From: DATBGO01 sp050011895
GTDB lineage: Bacteria > Actinomycetota > Actinomycetes > Streptosporangiales > Streptosporangiaceae
DNA length: 26,366 nucleotides
Reading direction: 5' to 3'
Assembly: GCA_050011895.1 (NCBI GenBank)
Contig: JBEKIF010000073.1
Location: 1 to 26,366, forward strand
Shown here: positions 20,422 through 26,366 of the stretch, piece after piece
How the letters are laid out: the number at the start of each line of letters is the position of its first letter
Numbering within the stretch: position 1 is the stretch's first letter
Notes under the pieces: generated by a model
Databases searched by the model: none
What the model was told of the DNA's origin: nothing
What the model saw: the letters and a program-made list of their open reading frames with translations, nothing else
Made by a program: the position numbers and the translations under genes

Positions 20422-21455
20422 CAGCGGCCGATCGTGATCGTCGCGTTGAAGCAGCCGCGCTCAAGCTCGCCGCCGAGCGCCACGAAGCTGCCCAGGCTCA
20501 GGTCGGCGACCCGGCCGCGGGGCGACGTCCCGCAGGTCAGGCACCGGTCGTTGAACAACCGCGCGACCGGGGCGCAACCGGTCACGGGGAGCACGCACGA
20601 CGTGGCCGTGCAGTCGTTGCGGATCAGCAGCAGGCTGCCCACGGAGAGATAGGGCATCCGGGCAAAGCCTGGGACCGGGCCTTCGGGAGGCTCCTCGGCG
20701 CAGCCCGCGTCCGGGTCGAGGGCGGGATAGGACACGCCGAGTAAGCCGTACGGCTCGCCCGATGGCTCATGCCAGGTGGCCGAGCCACTGATCGCATCGG
20801 GCACGTGCCCGCTCACCAGCGGCGGTGCCGGGAGCCTGCTGACCCGGTATGCGGGCTGCGACGTGGCGGGCACCAGCGCTTCGAGGCAGTCCTCCCGGCG
20901 GAGCCCGATGACATCGATCAGGTAGCCAGGCTCCAGGTTGGGGAACCGGACTTGGATCCGGCTGGCCGCCCGGGACGGTACCAGCACTACCTCAGTGTTC
21001 CTCGTCCGGCCGGCGTTAACGACAAGCGTTTTTCCGTTACGTTCGATGATCGTGCCAGTAACCCGGCCGATGTTTGCCCAGATCCGGTCGGCCACGCTGC
21101 GCTGAGAAGGCTGCAGCCGCACCACGGCAAGGTCACCGGGGAATAACCCGGCAGGATCCACCTGACCGCCGCGCCAGGCGGCTGCATCGGCGGTCAGCGT
21201 GAGTCGCGTCTCGGTGCCGCCGTGGCTGACCACAAGGATGTGCGGGCTGACATCCACGATCCTGCCCATGATGGTGCGGGGCAGCTCGCCGGGCTCAGGC
21301 AGGCCACCGCTGCCCGGAGAGGGAGAGCCGCTCGCCGGGCCATCCTCGGGCCGGAAGACCGCGGCCTTCAGCAGCCGACGGCGCGCGACGCGCGCAGCGG
21401 TTGACGTGCTCGCGCAGCGATCGCAGCACGTGCACCTCCCGCGAACATCGAGCAT
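20421..21455 (-). CDS. Cysteine-rich protein with a C-terminal double-psi beta-barrel (RlpA/expansin-like) region
   Basis: This 344-residue protein starts at an ATG with GGGGAGGG just upstream. Its N-terminus holds a Cys cluster (CTCCDRC, residues 8-14) followed by ARRRLLKAAVF, which looks like a twin-arginine motif but lacks a hydrophobic core. Residues 60-190 are beta-rich (RIVDVSPHILVVSH, GRVTGTIIERNGKTLVV) and unassigned. The last 110 residues read LGVSYPALDP, MPYLSVGSLLLIRNDC, CAPVARLFNDRCLTCG, then GRVADLSLGSFVALGGELE and GCFNATI. This matches the order of a DPBB domain (G-SYY, P-GT-V-V, V-DRC--C, DLS--AF--L). Expansin-like DPBB domains bind or loosen cell-wall glycans; the catalytic Asp of RlpA is not certain here. 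It is co-transcribed with the MauE-like gene. Confidence 0.6.
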   Translation of the reverse strand: MLDVRGRCTCCDRCASTSTAARVARRRLLKAAVFRPEDGPASGSPSPGSGGLPEPGELPRTIMGRIVDVSPHILVVSHGGTETRLTLTADAAAWRGGQVDPAGLFPGDLAVVRLQPSQRSVADRIWANIGRVTGTIIERNGKTLVVNAGRTRNTEVVLVPSRAASRIQVRFPNLEPGYLIDVIGLRREDCLEALVPATSQPAYRVSRLPAPPLVSGHVPDAISGSATWHEPSGEPYGLLGVSYPALDPDAGCAEEPPEGPVPGFARMPYLSVGSLLLIRNDCTATSCVLPVTGCAPVARLFNDRCLTCGTSPRGRVADLSLGSFVALGGELERGCFNATITIGR

Positions 21456-21488
21456 CGGCCCTCCCCGGGCGGATAGTCCCGCGTCACG

Positions 21489-21517
21489 ACATTGCGTAAC
21501 TGCCGCGCTCGCGTCAA
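21489..21517 (-). promoter_or_regulatory. Promoter of the DPBB-MauE gene pair
   Basis: On the minus strand TTGACG (21517-21512) and CAATGT (21494-21489) are separated by exactly 17 bases, a good sigma-70-type arrangement. The predicted start lies about 25 bases before the ATG at 21455. Just upstream is a TTCGGCC-N7-GGCCGAA inverted repeat at 21522-21542 that could be an operator shared with the divergent sigma-factor gene. Confidence 0.5.
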
Positions 21518-21670
21518 GCGATTCGGCCGGCTTCAGGCCGAACGTCATACATGCGCCTGTTTGCGGATAGGCCGAAATTGCAATGCCCGTCTGTCTATAT
21601 TCGTCAGCCAGACTCGCCGTTACATCGGCTAGCCGCTCGTCAGGGCGCGTTTCACCGATACCGTTGCGGT

Positions 21671-22252
21671 GTGAGCGTGGGGGGCGATCACTTTTTCGGG
21701 GATGCGCGCGCGAATGGCGCCAGGCATGCCGACGGTACCGCCGACGCCGACGGCACCGGCCGCGCCCTGGACGACCCCTGCTTCCGTGACTACGTGACGA
21801 CCCGCGGGCCTTCCCTGCTTCGGGCGGCCTACCTGCTGACCGGGAACCGGGCGGACGCCGAGGATCTTGTCCAGGCCGCGCTGGCCAAGACATATCTGGC
21901 CTGGGACCGGATCGAGGACCGGGGCGCGCTCGACGGATACGTCCGCCGGGCCATGATCAACACCCACATCTCATGGTGGCGCCGCCGCAAGCTCGATGAG
22001 TACCCGACCGACGAGATTCCCGACCAGGCGATCGCTGATCAGGCCGGGCAGAGCGATCTGCAGGACAGTCTCCGCCGTGCCGTCGAGCGATTGCCGCAGC
22101 GGATGCGAGCCGCTGTCGTGCTCCGTTATTACGAGGACATGACTGAGGCCGAGGTCGCTGACGCTCTCGGGGTCAGCCTGGGCACAGTCAAAAGCACCGT
22201 CTCCCGCGCCGTCGCCAAGCTCCGGGTCGATGCCGAGTTACTCGCGGACTAA
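21671..22252 (+). CDS. ECF RNA polymerase sigma factor, SigE family
   Basis: The 193-residue sigma factor has region 2 in FRDYVTTRGPSLLRAAYLLT, GNRADAEDLVQAALAKTYLA and ALDGYVRRAMINTHISWWRR. Region 4 is in RLPQRMRAAVVLRYYEDMTE then AEVADALGVSLGTVKSTVSR. The order 'RAAYLLTGN-ADAEDLVQ---AKTYLAWDRI' is characteristic of the SigE/ECF sub-family of actinomycetes, which mostly control envelope or secondary responses. I took the GTG at 21671 as start because upstream residues show no conservation; a GTG two codons later is equally possible. About 35 residues precede the sigma-2 domain and are Gly/Ala/Asp-rich. No anti-sigma factor gene follows; the next gene is an acyl-CoA synthetase. The sigma factor is divergent from the DPBB-MauE pair, a plausible target. 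Confidence 0.9.
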   Translation: MSVGGDHFFGDARANGARHADGTADADGTGRALDDPCFRDYVTTRGPSLLRAAYLLTGNRADAEDLVQAALAKTYLAWDRIEDRGALDGYVRRAMINTHISWWRRRKLDEYPTDEIPDQAIADQAGQSDLQDSLRRAVERLPQRMRAAVVLRYYEDMTEAEVADALGVSLGTVKSTVSRAVAKLRVDAELLAD

Positions 22253-22369
22253 GGTCCGGCAGGCTGGCACAGTGACGTTTCGCCGCTGGCGTGGCACTAT
22301 CCACCCCAAAGGATTATTCCGGCGCGCCGAGGGCGGATGCCGCCGGATAGCCATAGCAGGAGGCCCAGA

Positions 22370-24012
<1,643 letters not shown>

Positions 24013-24013
<1 letters not shown>

Positions 24014-24037
24014 GCGGCGGCCTAACCAGCCGCCGCT
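24013..24037. terminator. Bidirectional terminator between convergent genes
   Basis: AGCGGCGGC at 24013-24021 and GCCGCCGCT at 24029-24037 form a perfect nine-pair hairpin with a seven-base loop. It overlaps the last base of the acyl-CoA synthetase stop and the last codons of the deiminase-like gene, so it can serve both strands. Confidence 0.6.
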
Positions 24038-25365
24038 AGCTGCTCATCCCGGCGCGCGGCCGGCCCGCAGCGATCTGTGAGCGCGTCCTGCGGCCCGGAA
24101 GCCGGGCTGGCCAGGGTGCCGCCCGGCATGCTGGCCAGCTCGCCCGGCGAGCCCGCAGGGTCGGCCATATCCGGCTCGGCGGCCGGGTCCCTGGTCACGG
24201 CACAGGACATGGAGCGCGGGCCGCCGCGCAGGCTGCCAAGTTCGCTGCCCGGCACCCGGATCACCTCGATGCCCGCTGCTTCGAGCCGGGCATTGGTCTC
24301 GGCATTGCGCTCGTAGCAGACGGCCAGGCGGCTGCCGAGTGCCAGGGCGTTGCCAGCGTCGTCCCACTGCTTTCGCGGCGCAGAGAGCGGATCGAGGCCA
24401 GTGTCGATGATCTTGAGCTGGCTGATTCCCATAGCCTGGGCAGCCGCCTCGATGAATGGCTGCGGGCGCGTGACCCGCATGCCGTCCGCGCGCGGGGTGA
24501 TGGTGTGCGCCGTGAGGGTGAAGGCCAGGGCCGGGTACATGACGACGGTGTCGGCATCGACGACCGTGCAGACGGTGTCCAGGTGGCCTGTCGCCCGGCC
24601 CATCGGAACTGCCAGGACCGTGTGGGCGAGGCCGGAGTCAAAGACGCTGCGCGCCAGCCGCTCTACACCAGCGGCGGTTGTGCTGCCCCCCACGCCGGCC
24701 GCCACCACGCCAGGCGCCAGCAGCAGCACGTCGCCGCCTGCCACGTGCTCAAGGTGCGGCAGGTAAAGGCACTTGGTACCAGCGAACCTCGGGTGATGCT
24801 CATAGATCACCTGGATCAGCTCGCACTCCCTGGACCGCCCGGCCGCGGCCAGGCTGGCGACGGCGACCCGGTCGCTGATCCAGAAGCTCGAATCCCGGCA
24901 GAACACCAGGTTCGGGAGCGGATCAATGACGAAGTCGTGCCGGTCGAGCAGCTCGAACACCACGCCCCGGCCGGTCCTGAGCTCGGTCGGGGTCAGGCCT
25001 GCGATCAGGACCTCGGCCAGCGCTTCCGGATCCAGCCCGTCGAGGTAACCGTGTAGCTGACCGCGGAGTTCTTCGCCCAGCGTCGGGCCGGCCAGGACCG
25101 AAGCTAGCGCATCGTCTCTGGCGGGCTGGTATTCGAGGATGTCTTGCAACAGTTCGGTCACGTACAAGACCTCGACGCCGTTGTCGCGAAGTACGCAGGT
25201 GAAGGCATCATGTTCCTGCTGGGCACGGCTTACCCAGGGGATCGTGTCAAAGAGCAGCCAGTCCCGGTTCCGCGGGGTGATTCTCCGCAGCTCAAGGCCA
25301 GGCCGGTGGACCAGGACCGTTCTGAGCTTGCCAACTTCGCTATCGACGCCATGAGTGTGGCTCAC
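24022..25365 (-). CDS. arcA: Arginine deiminase-family protein with substituted active site
   Basis: Arginine deiminase converts arginine to citrulline and ammonia. This 447-residue protein is clearly of the family: SEVGKLRTVLVHRPG, DPLPNLVFCRDSSFW, GGDVLLLAPGVV, GHLDTVCTVVDADTVVMYP and KQWDDAGNALALG. Compared with Pseudomonas ADI as I remember it, Asp166, His278 (here His261) and Asp280 (Asp263) are kept. However, the catalytic Cys406 is Ser385 (GGPRSMSCAV), Glu224 is Ala209 (HVAGGDV), and Arg243 is Ser228 (VGGSTT). A 60-residue low-complexity tail follows the usual C-terminus. These changes predict loss of deiminase activity. The GTG at 25365 has a G-rich site upstream. No arcB, arcC or arcD genes are adjacent. 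The gene name refers to the family only. Confidence 0.85.
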   Translation of the reverse strand: MSHTHGVDSEVGKLRTVLVHRPGLELRRITPRNRDWLLFDTIPWVSRAQQEHDAFTCVLRDNGVEVLYVTELLQDILEYQPARDDALASVLAGPTLGEELRGQLHGYLDGLDPEALAEVLIAGLTPTELRTGRGVVFELLDRHDFVIDPLPNLVFCRDSSFWISDRVAVASLAAAGRSRECELIQVIYEHHPRFAGTKCLYLPHLEHVAGGDVLLLAPGVVAAGVGGSTTAAGVERLARSVFDSGLAHTVLAVPMGRATGHLDTVCTVVDADTVVMYPALAFTLTAHTITPRADGMRVTRPQPFIEAAAQAMGISQLKIIDTGLDPLSAPRKQWDDAGNALALGSRLAVCYERNAETNARLEAAGIEVIRVPGSELGSLRGGPRSMSCAVTRDPAAEPDMADPAGSPGELASMPGGTLASPASGPQDALTDRCGPAARRDEQLAAAG

Positions 25366-25683
25366 GATTCCCCCCGCTGTCGCCGGTGTTCCGGCGCGAT
25401 GCCCCCTGTGAGGGAGTATCACCAGTCCGTGGCCTGATTACGCCTGACGCCGGCGTTTCGTGCCGCGGTTGCTCACAGCGGCTGCCCGGCAGCACCGGCC
25501 CGGCTAGCCCGCTGGTCGCCGGTCTCGTGCAGTCAGCCGGACCGGGCGGCGTTCCCGCTGCCGCTATCATGGGCGGCGCCGCCACGTCGCTGGCACCCCG
25601 CCTACGCCCGGACGTGCCCGCAGGGACGACGCCGTGATAGCAGGAGGCGGCAAGCTGCCGGAGAAATGCGGACAGGTGAGCCT
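25366..25683. other. Divergent intergenic region
   Basis: These 318 bases lie between the deiminase-like gene (minus) and the membrane-protein gene (plus). No gene was recognised. A minus-strand TGGTGATACT at about 25409-25418 could be an extended -10 box for the former. GCTATCA at 25563 and TGATAGC at 25635 form a long-range inverted repeat in the leader of the latter. Confidence 0.4.
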
Positions 25684-26366
25684 ATGAACCGACCGGGTCA
25701 CGGCAGTGCGGGCCCCTCCACCGCGGGCGAGGGCGGCGTCGGAGCGACCGGGGAGGCCCGGCCCACCGCAGCCGCGGCCGGGCAGCGCCAGCCCACCGCG
25801 GGCGCTGGCCTGACCGGGCTGACCGGGCGTGCCGGACGGCTGACCGGGCGTGCCGGACGGCTGACCGGGCGTGCCGGACGGCTGACCGGGCGTGCCGGAC
25901 CTGCCGGTCAGCTGCGGACGGCCGCGTCTCGCCGGGCGGTGCGGCAGGTGGCGCTGCTCATTGGCTATCTGGCCGCCGGCATCGCCGTGACCTGGCCTCG
26001 GGCCACATATATCCGCGGCCTCCTGCCGGCCACCCGTGATGTGGCCAGTTACGTATGGGACCTGCAGTGGACCGCCCACCAGATCATCCACCTGGGCAAC
26101 CCGTGGTTCACCACGCAGATGGCCGCCCCGGCCGGCATCCAGCTGGGTTTCGATACCACGATGCCGCTGGTCGGGCTGGTGATGACCCCGGTCACCCTGG
26201 CATTCGGCCCCTCGGCCGCGTTCACCCTGCTGACCATCGTGGCACCCGGCCTGGCCTGCTACGTGATGTACCGGGCCGCGCGGCTGTGGCTGGCGGGCCC
26301 GGGCGCGATCGCCGCCGGCGCGCTGTTCGGGCTGTCCTCCATGCTCGCCTGGCAGGACTGGTATCA
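25684..26366 (+). CDS. Polytopic membrane protein, GT-C glycosyltransferase-like, N-terminal part
   Basis: The frame is open from an ATG at 25684 to the window end, 227 codons. Residues 1-80 are a Gly/Ala/Thr-rich cytoplasmic segment containing four copies of LTGRAGR. The first transmembrane helix (VALLIGYLAAGIAVTWP) follows, then a loop with DVASYVWDLQWTAHQIIHLG and NPWFTTQMAAPAGIQLGFDT. Further helices at about 160-185 and 187-210 end in GALFGLSSMLAWQDW. The 'WDLQW--H-L--G-NPWFT-----P-G--L---T--PL-G' pattern is that of actinobacterial GT-C-type membrane glycosyltransferases and related proteins. An acidic first-loop residue (Asp) may be catalytic. An in-frame ATG at 25666 is an alternative start. 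The C-terminus lies outside the window. Confidence 0.75.
   Translation, partial: MNRPGHGSAGPSTAGEGGVGATGEARPTAAAAGQRQPTAGAGLTGLTGRAGRLTGRAGRLTGRAGRLTGRAGPAGQLRTAASRRAVRQVALLIGYLAAGIAVTWPRATYIRGLLPATRDVASYVWDLQWTAHQIIHLGNPWFTTQMAAPAGIQLGFDTTMPLVGLVMTPVTLAFGPSAAFTLLTIVAPGLACYVMYRAARLWLAGPGAIAAGALFGLSSMLAWQDWY
25819..25899 (+). repeat. 21-bp coding tandem repeat, about four copies
   Basis: The unit CTGACCGGGCGTGCCGGACG plus one G starts at 25819, 25840 and 25861, with a fourth copy from 25882 that diverges in its last three bases. It encodes LTGRAGR in frame and is preceded by a half unit, LTG. The copies are identical at DNA level, so copy number is likely to vary between strains. Confidence 0.9.

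Noticed and set aside
25819..25899. CRISPR-like array
   Set aside because: The repeats are 21 bp without spacers, in frame, and encode LTGRAGR, so this is a coding tandem repeat.

Overview
The window is high-GC DNA from an actinobacterium, probably a soil actinomycete of the Streptosporangiales/Frankiales type. I cannot place it more precisely from sequence alone. The evidence is the very high GC in third codon positions, frequent GTG starts, two apparently leaderless genes, a SigE-type ECF sigma factor, a NYN/OmpA gene set, and a tRNA-Ser without an encoded CCA.

Layout. 1-816: the C-terminal end of a small membrane protein, then a decayed transposase-like stretch. 817-4051 (minus): a tight three-gene operon of a NYN/PIN-like nuclease-fold protein, a membrane-anchored protein with a vWA-like and an OmpA domain, and a four-helix membrane protein. 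4515-8111 (minus): a signalling operon of a histidine kinase with three almost identical PAS domains, a single-domain receiver, a receiver-HTH regulator and a beta-carbonic anhydrase. 8112-9990: a small membrane-protein gene among debris (a truncated tyrosine recombinase and an SDR fragment). 9991-14605 (plus): a FUSC-type membrane protein and a transketolase. 14606-15446: gene fragments and tRNA-Ser(UGA). 15663-19397 (plus): a CtaG-like oxidase assembly protein, a secreted beta-propeller protein and an AAA ATPase. 19453-21455 (minus): a MauE-like membrane protein coupled to a Cys-rich protein with a double-psi-barrel-like C-terminus, divergent from an ECF sigma factor (21671-22252). 22370-24013: an acyl-CoA synthetase, convergent with an arginine-deiminase-like gene (24022-25365). 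From 25684 a polytopic membrane protein runs off the window.

How the genes work together. The kinase, two receivers and carbonic anhydrase overlap or abut, so they look like one phosphorelay with an enzymatic or CO2-related output. The NYN, OmpA and four-helix genes are translationally coupled and probably form one cell-envelope system. Their upstream region shares about 105 bp of diverged sequence with the region upstream of the small membrane-protein gene at 8365-8583, so these two units may be co-regulated. The MauE-like and DPBB-like genes overlap by one base and both carry conspicuous cysteines, suggesting a redox-linked envelope function.

The points most worth a second look are the NYN/vWA-OmpA/4TM operon with its duplicated upstream element, the triplicated PAS array, the arginine-deiminase homologue that has lost the expected catalytic cysteine and two other active-site residues, and the phased CTAG inverted repeat in front of the AAA ATPase.
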